DNA from: a virus
Reading direction: 5' to 3' (one strand)
Length of the DNA: 34,172 nt
IMG/VR virus record: IMGVR_UViG_3300010885_035225
Coordinates: 1-34,172 of that record
Part shown: piece by piece, positions 8,449 through 16,473 of the stretch
How positions within the stretch are numbered: the stretch's first letter is position 1
Layout of the letters: every line of letters begins with the position of its first letter
Program-made: the position numbers and the translations under genes
The notes under the pieces: model-generated
Seen by the model: only the letters and a program-made list of their open reading frames with translations
What the model was told of the DNA's origin: nothing
Databases searched by the model: none

Positions 8449-9603
8449 GTGGCGCGGGCTATGCATAATGCCGGAAGTCTCTTTGCGCCCGTGTCGGCGT
8501 TTGCGTTTACAGCAACGCAGTTCGAAGACTGCAAAGAGTTTCTAGCCACCCGAGCTGCCAACACTGAGATCGTTCCCGTGGTGGACGAAGCGCAGCTGGC
8601 CATGACGGCTGATGGCAGACTGCGCGAGACTGGTTACAGGTTCAACGCTATTGGTTTTGCAGCGTTGGCCGGCACGCTAGCTACTGGGCTAAACGGCTTG
8701 TTCACCGAGCTGTCTGGCGAAAGCATGCGGGGCATGGAGCTAGAAGAGCGGGCGACAGACATCGCCGCAGCTGTGAACATATACAACATCACGCTGCGGG
8801 TCCGGTTTGAGGCGTTGCGTGAGCGCAGTCTGCTAGTTAATCACAAAGAGCAGGCGGTGGAGGGTTTTTTGGGCCTCGATCACCGCCTGCTCGAAAACAG
8901 CACGTTTCTGAATATCGTGACGAACGAGCTGTTCGATAAGCAGCCAAACGCCGAGTTCTCGCGGGCAGAGCTGGTGGGGCGAGCCTTACGGCTTTACTTC
9001 ATCAACCCGGCTACACGGCGTACTGATATCTATTCAGACCCGCGGCACACGTTCGCGTCTGGCTGGTGTTTTTCTAACCGAGAAGACGTGGGCAATGCCA
9101 TTCACGCCTCGACGTGCATCTACACGCGATTTGGCATAGCTGTAGAGCCTCCGCACGCTGCGGCCAGATTAGCGCACATGGGCGCTGACCTGTCTGGGCG
9201 CACGGCGATTTTGATATCTAGGGCGGCAGAGAAAGAGATCGACATGAATCTGGTGGCAAAGCAGATTCACCGGTTGGCGCATATCCAGCTGGGTTTCTCT
9301 GACGACAAGACCACCAATGACGCGGCACATGCTTCTTGGGCAACAACCTTGATGAAATTCAAGATTGCCAAAGAAGAGGCTAAACGTGTGCTGAAGAATG
9401 CAGCCATGGTTGGTTCTGATCTGGCCCCTAGAGATCCGCTCGACGCCTACGCGAAAGAGACGCTAGGTTCTCGAAGCGGCTACGACTTGTTTTGTTCGCT
9501 CTTGCGGTGTTCAAAGAATCAGTATCACGGCGTGCGTGATGTGCTTCAAACGACCGCAATGAAGTTATTGATACCACCGGTAAAAACCGAAAAACGTAAG
9601 TAG
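8449..9603 (+). CDS. Hypothetical protein, 384 residues, possibly DUF932-like
   Basis: The frame is open upstream into the previous gene, so the start had to be chosen. The GTG at 8449, with GGAG 5-8 bases before it and 4 bases after the previous stop, is preferred over the ATG at 8461. The sequence is helical at the N-terminus. A middle part has 'VEGFLGLDHRLLEN' and then 'FASGWCFSNREDVGNAI', an order that faintly recalls DUF932 phage/plasmid proteins; this is a weak resemblance only. The C-terminus is basic ('PPVKTEKRK'). A perfect inverted repeat lies within its coding sequence (8848-8892). Confidence 0.7.
   Translation: MARAMHNAGSLFAPVSAFAFTATQFEDCKEFLATRAANTEIVPVVDEAQLAMTADGRLRETGYRFNAIGFAALAGTLATGLNGLFTELSGESMRGMELEERATDIAAAVNIYNITLRVRFEALRERSLLVNHKEQAVEGFLGLDHRLLENSTFLNIVTNELFDKQPNAEFSRAELVGRALRLYFINPATRRTDIYSDPRHTFASGWCFSNREDVGNAIHASTCIYTRFGIAVEPPHAAARLAHMGADLSGRTAILISRAAEKEIDMNLVAKQIHRLAHIQLGFSDDKTTNDAAHASWATTLMKFKIAKEEAKRVLKNAAMVGSDLAPRDPLDAYAKETLGSRSGYDLFCSLLRCSKNQYHGVRDVLQTTAMKLLIPPVKTEKRK
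8848..8892. repeat. 12-bp perfect inverted repeat inside a coding region
   Basis: GAGCAGGCGGTG at 8848-8859 is the exact reverse complement of 8881-8892. Inside it GAGG (8860-8863) can also pair with CCTC (8874-8877), leaving a 3-base bulge and a loop containing six T. The total is about 16 pairs. It lies in the middle of the 384-residue gene, so on the coding strand it would form a strong mRNA hairpin. It might be a regulatory or processing structure, a protein-binding site, or a coincidence of codon choice. Confidence 0.7.
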
Positions 9604-9633
9604 GTTTAGGCCATTTATTTATGGAGGAATGCA

Positions 9634-10521
9634 ATGGGTAGGAAATCAAAGGCGGCTTTGGCATTACAGGCGGAGATTGTGGACAACAGTCAGCAGCAGC
9701 TGATTCGCCACGAAAATCTGACGCCGGCTTTGCAGGAGATCGTCTCTGAGATTGACAATTTGTTCGGTGACATTCAGGTGGCCAGCCTGACGGCGTACTG
9801 GCGCGTGGGTCACCGAATCTCCGAGGTCAAAAACAACCCGGAGCGGTACCTGACGGCGCAGCAGCAATCGTCTCATGTGGACGGGGCGTCGTTGCTGGTG
9901 TCGATTTTCGCGCCGGTGTACACGTCCGAGCAGCTGCGCGGTGCCGTGAACTTCTTTGAGAAGTATCCCACCGAGGGCGAGATCACGCGGCTGCTGAGTC
10001 TGCGGTGCCCCGATAGGCCGCGGTGGCGTCTGACAACGTCTCACGTACAGCTGCTGGCTCAGATCACCGACGAGTCGCAGCGTACGACGATTGAAGAGAA
10101 GTGTGCCGAAGAGGCATACACAGCCCGAGCTTTGGCGACAGAGCTGCAGGAGCTGCGCGGTAAGCAGAAGAACAGTGGCAGGACACACAGGGCGCCGAAG
10201 GGCCTGAAGCAGCAGATTCATGACTTGCTGCAGCATCAGCGCCGGTTTATCGCCCGGTCGGAAAATCTGTGGCTAACCGAGAACAAGGACAACATCTATG
10301 ACGACATCGTGAACGCGTCGCCGACGAGGTTGGACGAGACAGTGCGGGGTTACTTGATCGAGATCGTTGAAAATTTCGACAAGCTGGGTGATCTGATTTC
10401 CGATCACGTTGGCATGTGTCGTAAGGTCAACCAAGAACTGGATCGTCGTGAAGAGAGCGACGAAGAAGTGGATGAAGCCCCGACTCAGCGTAAGAAGACG
10501 CGTTCAAATATCACAAGGTGA
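9634..10521 (+). CDS. DUF1016_N-like protein without visible nuclease domain
   Basis: The 295-residue gene has a full GGAGG ribosome site. Residues about 45-170 follow the layout of the DUF1016 N-terminal domain (YhcG-type proteins): 'AYWRVGHRISEV', then 'YTSEQLRGAVNFFEKYP', then a segment where relatives have 'LsWsHy..Ll' (here 'WRLTTSHVQLLAQI') and a final helix 'AYTARALATEL'. In YhcG relatives this precedes a PD-(D/E)xK nuclease domain, which is not seen here; instead a helical, charged C-terminus ends in a basic 'RKKTRSN' tail. DNA binding is likely but inferred. A ParB/KorB-like partition or regulatory role is an alternative. Confidence 0.65.
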   Translation: MGRKSKAALALQAEIVDNSQQQLIRHENLTPALQEIVSEIDNLFGDIQVASLTAYWRVGHRISEVKNNPERYLTAQQQSSHVDGASLLVSIFAPVYTSEQLRGAVNFFEKYPTEGEITRLLSLRCPDRPRWRLTTSHVQLLAQITDESQRTTIEEKCAEEAYTARALATELQELRGKQKNSGRTHRAPKGLKQQIHDLLQHQRRFIARSENLWLTENKDNIYDDIVNASPTRLDETVRGYLIEIVENFDKLGDLISDHVGMCRKVNQELDRREESDEEVDEAPTQRKKTRSNITR

Positions 10522-10532
10522 AAGGCGACAAC

Positions 10533-11081
10533 ATGTTTTCTGTGAGGAATGTCCCCGTGGTAATCGAGCCCGGGGTTGGATGTCTTGAGTCGGAGTTTGC
10601 GGTTGTCGACGAAAAGTTGGGCGACCGTATGTTTCCGGTTCAATTGCAGCGAGTGAACTTAGATAAAACAACTATTGAGCAGCTACCGTTTATTCCGTCG
10701 ACAAAGTTTCCGCACGTGTTTTCTCTGCTGGAAGATTTAGACAAATCTTCGGTTCTTATTATCTACGATTTTCTTGGTCGGCTGACGACAGTGTATACGC
10801 GAAACAACACTAACAAGTCTTGGGAGAAAAACGATGTTGCAGCGGAACATGCTGGTAAGACAGTTACGCAGTTTTCAGTGCGATTTAATTTTAGCGCAGC
10901 CAAAGATCGCACGAAGTTCGTAGAGCTGATTAACAAAGCTGTGAAGGATGTAACTAATGGTGACACGCCTGATATGAATGAGGTCGTGAAAGCCCTTAAT
11001 TTCCTAGCGCGCTCTCGCACAGCCCCGGTTATACTTCCGGTCGCCGTGGCGAGATCGCAACGCAGCAACGTAAAGCTGTAA
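10533..11081 (+). CDS. Hypothetical protein, 182 residues
   Basis: The ATG at 10533 with AAAGG 7-11 bases before it is preferred; an in-frame GTG at 10518 overlaps the previous stop. The protein is beta-rich in its first half and helical at the end. It has no cysteine cluster, membrane segment or recognised motif. The base composition is slightly more AT-rich than in neighbouring genes such as the one at 9634. The function is unknown. Confidence 0.68.
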   Translation: MFSVRNVPVVIEPGVGCLESEFAVVDEKLGDRMFPVQLQRVNLDKTTIEQLPFIPSTKFPHVFSLLEDLDKSSVLIIYDFLGRLTTVYTRNNTNKSWEKNDVAAEHAGKTVTQFSVRFNFSAAKDRTKFVELINKAVKDVTNGDTPDMNEVVKALNFLARSRTAPVILPVAVARSQRSNVKL

Positions 11082-11111
11082 CCAAAAATTGCCTGCCGGA
11101 CGGAGCCGACT

Positions 11112-11852
11112 ATGGCGGATGGACCCGCTGATGTCTGTGTGTGCGTATTGTTTTACGGGCACGACGACTATTGCTTTAAACTTGCGCAGCGGGTGTTAAA
11201 CGACCCAATGCGCAAGCTGGCCGAGCAGAACGTTGAATTTCGCTTCGGTTGTAACGCCGTCGGTGATAGGACCCGGCAGTTCGTTCGAGAGCAAATAGGC
11301 CGTCATTTCCGGCAGGCAGTTTTGGTTGACTCGCCGCACAACATGCATAAATATCCGTTGATGCGGCGTCTATTTCTGGCGCAACCTATGACGGCGCCGG
11401 TGACCATGTGGTTCGACGATGATTCTTGTCTGGCCCCGGATAATGAGCCCGACAAGTGGTTGCCACGGCTCAAAAAACAGTTAGACTGCTGCAGCTTGGC
11501 TGGCTCCGTCTATAAGACACGGCTGGCCGGTAATCAGCCTGACTGGATTAAAGCGCAGCCATGGTACAACGGCAAAGAACCGCAGCCATATGTGCAGTTT
11601 GTGTCCGGCAGCTGGTGGGCGATTCGGTCGTCTGTTCTTCAGCAGTTCGACTGGCCCGCGGTAAACTTTCGGCATCGCGGTGTCGACGTCATGCTGGGCG
11701 AACTGTGTAGACAACAGGACTTGGCTATCTGTCATTTTCGTGACGGCGTTTGGATCAATGCAAACGATTCTGGTGTAGAAGCTGCTGCGTCAAAACGCGG
11801 TAACGACGAAAAACCAATAGGGTTTTATCATCCAAATGAAACTGATAGTTGA
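11112..11852 (+). CDS. GT-A fold glycosyltransferase (GT2-like)
   Basis: The 246-residue protein begins with a nucleotide-sugar-binding-like strand 'VCVCVLFYGHDD'. It has a clear metal/nucleotide motif 'MWFDDDSCL' (D102-D104), and a later 'FRHRGVDVMLGELCRQQ' segment of the kind that carries the catalytic base region in GT-A enzymes. Such enzymes transfer a sugar from a nucleotide-sugar donor. In phages they act on modified DNA bases, virion proteins or host surface glycans; which applies here cannot be told. No signal peptide is present, so it should act in the cytoplasm. It overlaps the next gene by 17 bases. Confidence 0.75.
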   Translation: MADGPADVCVCVLFYGHDDYCFKLAQRVLNDPMRKLAEQNVEFRFGCNAVGDRTRQFVREQIGRHFRQAVLVDSPHNMHKYPLMRRLFLAQPMTAPVTMWFDDDSCLAPDNEPDKWLPRLKKQLDCCSLAGSVYKTRLAGNQPDWIKAQPWYNGKEPQPYVQFVSGSWWAIRSSVLQQFDWPAVNFRHRGVDVMLGELCRQQDLAICHFRDGVWINANDSGVEAAASKRGNDEKPIGFYHPNETDS

Positions 11853-12240
11853 GCAACTCGACATGCTTAAGACGAAAGAGCGTTGGCCGGCAGACATGCC
11901 GTTTGAGCCAGCAATCGTTAAGAAGCGCACAAAACTTGGCGCGTTAAACTGGCAGATTTTGTCGGCGCCATTTGTTTCTGAAACACCACCGCAGTGGTCG
12001 AATGCCGGCGCTGATGAGTACATTCGTGTTCCGTTGTTTTCGTATACGTTAAATCCGTCTGCGGATTTGGCGTTAGCTTTTCCTCTGCATGTGGGGCTGT
12101 CCTGCGCCGCATATTTGCCGCAAGGAATTACGCACTTATATGTGGCGACGGGCAACCCAGTTGAACTTTTGTACGATTCTGATACAGATATCAATACCGG
12201 GTTACGGTATTGGTTTGGTTTTGCAGTAGTCACAGCCTAA
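11836..12240 (+). CDS. Hypothetical protein, 134 residues
   Basis: It overlaps the glycosyltransferase by 17 bases, so the two are probably translationally coupled. The body is beta-rich ('YIRVPLFSYTLNPS', 'LYVATGNPVELLYD'), reminiscent of a small jelly-roll or head/virion-decoration type protein. That is only an impression, and no family is recognised. A role with the upstream glycosyltransferase is possible. Confidence 0.65.
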   Translation: MKLIVEQLDMLKTKERWPADMPFEPAIVKKRTKLGALNWQILSAPFVSETPPQWSNAGADEYIRVPLFSYTLNPSADLALAFPLHVGLSCAAYLPQGITHLYVATGNPVELLYDSDTDINTGLRYWFGFAVVTA

Positions 12241-12251
12241 AGGAGTAAATT

Positions 12252-12821
12252 ATGGCGCAACCGACAGTTGTAGACGCGATTAAGACAGAAGCCCCATCCA
12301 GCATCAACGTACCTGTTCGGCTTGATGCTTCTGCACTGGCAAAAGCGCTACAAGCCACGCAGACGCAGACTGAAGTCCGCGTAAACGCTGGTGAGCTGAT
12401 CAAGAACTCAGCGGTAAAAATTGAAGAGATGTACACGCGGTTCGAGGCATTGAAAGCTCTTACCAACGAACTAAACGGCAAGTCTTTCAATGATCCGCTG
12501 CCGCCATCGCTCAAGATTTCTGAGATTGTTTTCAAGTTTCAAACAGTCAAGGACGGCGTCGATGGCGCTACGGCCGAGGCTGTAGTTAAAAATGTCATCT
12601 GTGTTGGCGATATCGCTAACCTCTTGTCCGGCGAGCTTGGGTCTATTATTGGTCAGCTTGAGCAAGAAGCAGCGGCTGTCAAGAACATCGCTACGTTGAC
12701 AGAGGAGACGAGCAGCAAGGCTAAGGCAGCGTGGGAAGCTAATAACCCGACGCGTAAGTTCACAGCGGCCGCACCGGAAGCCACGGAGCAGCAGGGCGAA
12801 AATGCATCAAGCAGCGTTTAG
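12252..12821 (+). CDS. Hypothetical protein, 189 residues
   Basis: It has a strong AAAGGAG ribosome site. The protein is rich in Ala, Val, Lys and Glu, with long predicted helices at both ends and a disordered, Ala/Gln/Ser-rich C-terminus. No cysteine cluster or enzymatic motif is seen. It overlaps the zinc-ribbon gene by 20 bases. It could be a structural or scaffolding-type protein, but nothing in the sequence proves that. Confidence 0.68.
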   Translation: MAQPTVVDAIKTEAPSSINVPVRLDASALAKALQATQTQTEVRVNAGELIKNSAVKIEEMYTRFEALKALTNELNGKSFNDPLPPSLKISEIVFKFQTVKDGVDGATAEAVVKNVICVGDIANLLSGELGSIIGQLEQEAAAVKNIATLTEETSSKAKAAWEANNPTRKFTAAAPEATEQQGENASSSV

Positions 12822-13650
12822 CTACCAGAGAGTTAAAGCCCGCCGCGACAAGCTGTTTACCCGCGCACTCCGTCCATATATTGACGCGCATATTGTCGGC
12901 ACAATTGTCTACGATATGAGTAAAGATATCATGGCGGAGATGCCGGAAACAGCTGTGCGAACGGCTGTGTTTGATTCTGTTCGCGCGCTGGCCGGCACGA
13001 TATTGACAAGCTCGGCGGCGAAGTCGCTGGCGTGGCGGTTGGCCGGCAATGTTGACAAGCTTATCGACGGGTTGCCGGTTCTGCCGTGGACGCGACAAAT
13101 CGCCGACGAGCAAGTACCTGTTTGCGTCGAAAGCGTGCAACCGTATTTCCGTAAGAATAACTCCGGGCATCTATTGTTTTGTCGGGCGCTTGCTGGCACA
13201 CCGTGCCCGATGGGTTTTACGCAGTTTCTGTCTGACGGTAATTGCCGGGCTATTTCGCGCTCATTGGGGTTCTCGGCGCCGTGGGGTCAGTATCCCTATA
13301 CGACGCCGATGCACTTTGTGAATCTGCTTTTCTTTGCGCATATCGACGCCGGGCGTAGTGGCGAAACGCCATATTTTTCGCGGGTCAGCGCCACCGGCAG
13401 CATGATTAAAGCCAATCGTGGTCTGCTGGAAGTTCGTTGCCGTGCACAGCCTTGCCCGCAGGGATACGACCATTCGTGCGTGAGTTGTTTCGTTGGCCAT
13501 GATCTCTGCGAGCATGCCGTGCATCCTAAAACGTACGAATCGCGCTATTGCGAGAACTGCAAGATGAACGGCTTTTTTGATCCAGAAGATAGCGGTCTTA
13601 TGTGTATACGTTGTCAGCATGTAAGTAGTCACCGCGCAACAGCGCAATAA
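12802..13650 (+). CDS. Cys-rich zinc-ribbon protein
   Basis: The protein has 282 residues. The last 70 hold a Cys-rich domain: C213, C218, C226-xx-C229 and C236, then a clean pair of CxxC knuckles C250-xx-C253 and C268-xx-C271 typical of a zinc ribbon. The N-terminal 200 residues are helical, then mixed, with no recognised motif. Zinc ribbons usually bind nucleic acid or another protein. It overlaps the preceding gene by 20 bases, so the two may act together. Zinc binding is inferred from spacing. Confidence 0.72.
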   Translation: MHQAAFSYQRVKARRDKLFTRALRPYIDAHIVGTIVYDMSKDIMAEMPETAVRTAVFDSVRALAGTILTSSAAKSLAWRLAGNVDKLIDGLPVLPWTRQIADEQVPVCVESVQPYFRKNNSGHLLFCRALAGTPCPMGFTQFLSDGNCRAISRSLGFSAPWGQYPYTTPMHFVNLLFFAHIDAGRSGETPYFSRVSATGSMIKANRGLLEVRCRAQPCPQGYDHSCVSCFVGHDLCEHAVHPKTYESRYCENCKMNGFFDPEDSGLMCIRCQHVSSHRATAQ

Positions 13651-13674
13651 CTATTTCAAAAGAAAGGACTCGTT

Positions 13675-14334
13675 ATGGGCTCAATTGGCTACAGGCAAAA
13701 AGGCGATAATGGCCCGATGTATAATCCAGATCGGGACTATGCTTACATCACGCCAACGCTAATGACACGCGCTATTGAAAATCTGGATCTTGCGGCGCTG
13801 TCTCCAGAAGCGACCGAGTGGTACGAAAAACACAACATCAAAGAAACCGACGTCGTCAAAATTGCTGAAGCTCTCGCGGCAGCGCAACGAGACTTTGTAA
13901 ATGCCGCAGATCCTGTGACTAGTTTTGAGCAGGCTCTGGCCCGACGGAACTTTGTGGAATTCAGCTACCCACTGCGGCAGGTATTGTTTGCTGCGATTGG
14001 TGAGGTATGCTGCGCCGCTTGGTTCTTGGCTGTACGCGAAGTTTCTGTTATTGGCGAAGAATCACCTGCGCAGACAAATATGGCGAGGTTCTCTTCGGCC
14101 GTAAGAGTGTTTGCGGAGGCGACAGGTGCGCCAACGTACGACGCAGATTTTGCAGCGGATCATTTGCGAATGCGCAACGACGTATTGCAGGCAAGACTAA
14201 ACGTGATGTATAAAGAGCTTGAAGCCACACGCGAAAAGCTTGCAGCCGCACAAATGACGACACAGTCAGTTGCAGCTGTACAACCTAAGACGCTGCTGCA
14301 ACGAGTTCGAGAAATATTTAGGCCCAGCCGATAG
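13675..14334 (+). CDS. Hypothetical protein with coiled-coil C-terminus, 219 residues
   Basis: It has an AAAGGACT ribosome site. Residues about 98-125 are hydrophobic ('VLFAAIGEVCCAAWFLAV') and could be a buried helix or a weak membrane segment; charged residues around it make a soluble helix more likely. The last 60 residues look like a coiled coil. No enzyme motif is seen. It is close to, but not overlapping, the resolvase gene. Confidence 0.68.
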   Translation: MGSIGYRQKGDNGPMYNPDRDYAYITPTLMTRAIENLDLAALSPEATEWYEKHNIKETDVVKIAEALAAAQRDFVNAADPVTSFEQALARRNFVEFSYPLRQVLFAAIGEVCCAAWFLAVREVSVIGEESPAQTNMARFSSAVRVFAEATGAPTYDADFAADHLRMRNDVLQARLNVMYKELEATREKLAAAQMTTQSVAAVQPKTLLQRVREIFRPSR

Positions 14335-14344
14335 AAAGCAAATA

Positions 14345-14986
14345 ATGCCGAAGTACAGGATGTACAAAGACCCGGATCAGTTCCGGGCCAAGTTGGCAAA
14401 GAAGTCAGACGACGCAATCCGGTTTATTGGGCTCGATCTTGGTAGCAACTGCGGCGTAGGTATCTACGACCACATCCCCGGCAAAAAGCTGCTGCAGGAA
14501 AAACTGCAGTTGTTCCAGTGGGATCTCTCGCCGCAGGGGCTGGAATCCAAAGCCGCTCGTTTCGTGCGGCTCCGGGCGTTTTTAAACGTCGTGAATCCCG
14601 ACGTGCTGGGTTACGAAGACGTGAAGTACACGCCGCCGAAAGAGTTCTTCGTTAACAAAAAATTCGGTATTCCGGCTGTACTTTCTCGTGTTGCTACAGC
14701 GTCTGAGGTACTGGGCGGCATGAAGGTAACCGTGGCAACATGGGCCGAAGAAGGCAACATGCTATGCAACGGTTTTGCTATCAGTACAATTAAAAAGTTC
14801 GCCACCGGTAACGGCAAGGCAAGCAAAGAAGAAATGATTGCCGCGGCCAACAAAAACTTTGGCGCTGCGTTCAATGCCGATAAGTACAAATCTACCGGTA
14901 TCGATAACGTAGTAGACGCGGCGTTTATTCTGATCCTGCTGATTCAAACAACCAACGCTGGCATCGAGCACGTAAAGAAAAAGTAA
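14345..14986 (+). CDS. RuvC-like Holliday junction resolvase
   Basis: The ATG at 14345 gives 213 residues; a further upstream frame exists but runs into the previous gene. The RNase H-like signature residues are visible: D31 in 'FIGLDLGSNCGVGIY', E91 in 'VLGYEDVKY', and D187 and D191 in 'IDNVVDAAFIL'. These are the acidic set of RuvC-type nucleases, which cut four-way DNA junctions. In phages this resolves recombination and branched replication products before packaging. The gene is about 7 kb downstream of the recombinase, with which it would act. An endonuclease with related fold but other target is an alternative. Confidence 0.82.
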   Translation: MPKYRMYKDPDQFRAKLAKKSDDAIRFIGLDLGSNCGVGIYDHIPGKKLLQEKLQLFQWDLSPQGLESKAARFVRLRAFLNVVNPDVLGYEDVKYTPPKEFFVNKKFGIPAVLSRVATASEVLGGMKVTVATWAEEGNMLCNGFAISTIKKFATGNGKASKEEMIAAANKNFGAAFNADKYKSTGIDNVVDAAFILILLIQTTNAGIEHVKKK

Positions 14987-14999
14987 TAGCGCGGGCGGT

Positions 15000-15644
15000 A
15001 TGAAACGGCCAGACACGTTTACTGAAGTAGAGGCGATTACAAGCGCTGACGCTATTCAGGCTATTTCGTGCAGCGAAGCTTTGCGCCGGCGTGAAAAGCC
15101 GCTGGTATTGTTCACGCCGGCGCTGTTGTTTACGCACGCTGGGTTTGATCGTGATCCAGTGGTTGAGTTTGATGCGCGGTTCCCCGCCGAGTCACGCGAC
15201 TTGCGACCGTTCTGTATAGACCTCAAAGGCGACGATGTTTTTTTCCGCGGATTAGGCGTTATGCCACCTCCGGGTAGAGTAACGCCAGTGAATTGGGATA
15301 AGCGGATTTATGGTATTGACACCGATAGAAAAGAAGAGTGTTTTTCGTTTCTGGGCGGTATTGCATTCTCGTGCCCAAAAACGCAATTCTTTGCCAGCAC
15401 GTTTTACTACGAATTGCCTGTCCCAGATCCGACGGCGAAGACACTTGAGTTCTTAAACATAACTGTGTTTGGAGCCCTGACAAACAAAGGTGCCGTACTG
15501 CTATCTGGCCGATTTGATAAGCCGCCGATTGTGCGCATGCTCGATTCACAAGCTGCGCAAATTCAAATACCGGGCGCTGTTCGTTCGGCAGAAATTCTTG
15601 GTGGTTTTACCGGAGAAGACCCACTTACTATGCGAGACGAATAA
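15000..15644 (+). CDS. Hypothetical protein, 214 residues
   Basis: The protein is mostly beta-rich with Pro/Gly-containing turns ('MPPPGRVTPVNW') and two Cys in the middle. No motif is recognised. It ends on the TAATG junction with the next gene, so the two are coupled. Function unknown. Confidence 0.66.
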   Translation: MKRPDTFTEVEAITSADAIQAISCSEALRRREKPLVLFTPALLFTHAGFDRDPVVEFDARFPAESRDLRPFCIDLKGDDVFFRGLGVMPPPGRVTPVNWDKRIYGIDTDRKEECFSFLGGIAFSCPKTQFFASTFYYELPVPDPTAKTLEFLNITVFGALTNKGAVLLSGRFDKPPIVRMLDSQAAQIQIPGAVRSAEILGGFTGEDPLTMRDE

Positions 15645-16072
15645 TGGCAGAAGCGGAAAACAAGGATGTGCCGCAGCCCGGAAATTACTACGCCGCAATT
15701 CTTCACGCTGACGGCGCATATACCGTTGAAGAGTTTGACGCGCTGGATAAGCTAGCCACGCGGTTACGCGAGCTTATCGACCGAGACGTATCTGTATTTA
15801 CGTTCGCTGGTTTACGGCTTCAAATATCTAAACCGCCATTTCGCCACTTGCTTACGCCGTGGGGAAACCTGCCGCTCTATTCGGCACCAGATGCGGAGCT
15901 GGAACCAGACGACACAGGATATCTGGGCCTCGACCCGATCCATCTTGAAGACCCGCCGGAGATTAAAACTCCCAAGGTTCCGCGGGCGAGCCAGTCAGAT
16001 GACTTTTTTCCAGAAGACAACGAGAACGTGATGAACGTTTTTGACAGTATTCTGCCGGATCCTGACAGCTAA
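15644..16072 (+). CDS. Hypothetical acidic protein, 142 residues
   Basis: It shares one base with the stop of the previous gene. The N-terminal about 80 residues appear folded; the C-terminal 60 are very acidic and Pro/Asp-rich ('DDFFPEDNENV'). Acidic tails are common in phage proteins that bind or mimic DNA, but no such role can be claimed. It is followed by a structured, gene-poor leader. Confidence 0.65.
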   Translation: MAEAENKDVPQPGNYYAAILHADGAYTVEEFDALDKLATRLRELIDRDVSVFTFAGLRLQISKPPFRHLLTPWGNLPLYSAPDAELEPDDTGYLGLDPIHLEDPPEIKTPKVPRASQSDDFFPEDNENVMNVFDSILPDPDS

Positions 16073-16090
16073 ATTTTTTGCGTTAACCGG

Positions 16091-16156
16091 GCATATTTAC
16101 TGCGACGTACGTTGTGTTGTTCGTCGTGGTAAATATTGCTGCAACCGTAGAGTTGC
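16091..16156 (+). promoter_or_regulatory. Two consecutive hairpins in the leader of a small gene
   Basis: In the 101-base gap before the ATG at 16174, bases 16091-16107 pair with 16122-16139 (17 pairs, two of them G-T, one bulge, 14-base loop). Immediately after, GCAAC (16141-16145) pairs with GTTGC (16152-16156). The second hairpin ends about 5 bases before the GGAGG ribosome site at 16161-16165, so folding could affect access of ribosomes. The first stem has no T run after it, so a simple terminator is unlikely; a run of six T lies before it, just after the preceding stop. Confidence 0.7.
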
Positions 16157-16173
16157 AAATGGAGGCGCAATGC

Positions 16174-16473
16174 ATGTCTCTGCTTAAAACGTTCAGAGGC
16201 CTGTCAGTTAAGAAACAATTTAAGCTTGAGAACGGCATGATCCGTGTCAAGCTTTACGATCTAGATGTTTCACCAGAGGATTGGGATAAGTTTTCTGGTG
16301 ATAAGTATTTCAGCGGTGAGAATAGGCGCGATATAGCGACAACAACAAACACCTTTTGTGCAGAAGGACAGAAACATGAGACTCAGCGAAATTCAAACCA
16401 AGATGGTCCAGCAGTTCGATCGAATCGGCCATCTGGTCGAAGGTCTGGCGGCGGTAAGCTGGCTGCCCGGTGA
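16174..16473 (+). CDS. Small hypothetical protein overlapping the next gene, 99 residues
   Basis: The ATG at 16174 has a perfect GGAGG 8 bases upstream. The first about 65 residues look like a real protein ('KLENGMIRVKLYDLDVSPEDWDKF'). The last 33 run through the start of the following gene in another frame (98-base overlap) and look like low-quality sequence rich in Arg, Ser and Asn. Either the overlap is real or the product is truncated or frameshifted. It lies behind the structured leader. Moderate confidence only. Confidence 0.5.
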   Translation: MSLLKTFRGLSVKKQFKLENGMIRVKLYDLDVSPEDWDKFSGDKYFSGENRRDIATTTNTFCAEGQKHETQRNSNQDGPAVRSNRPSGRRSGGGKLAAR

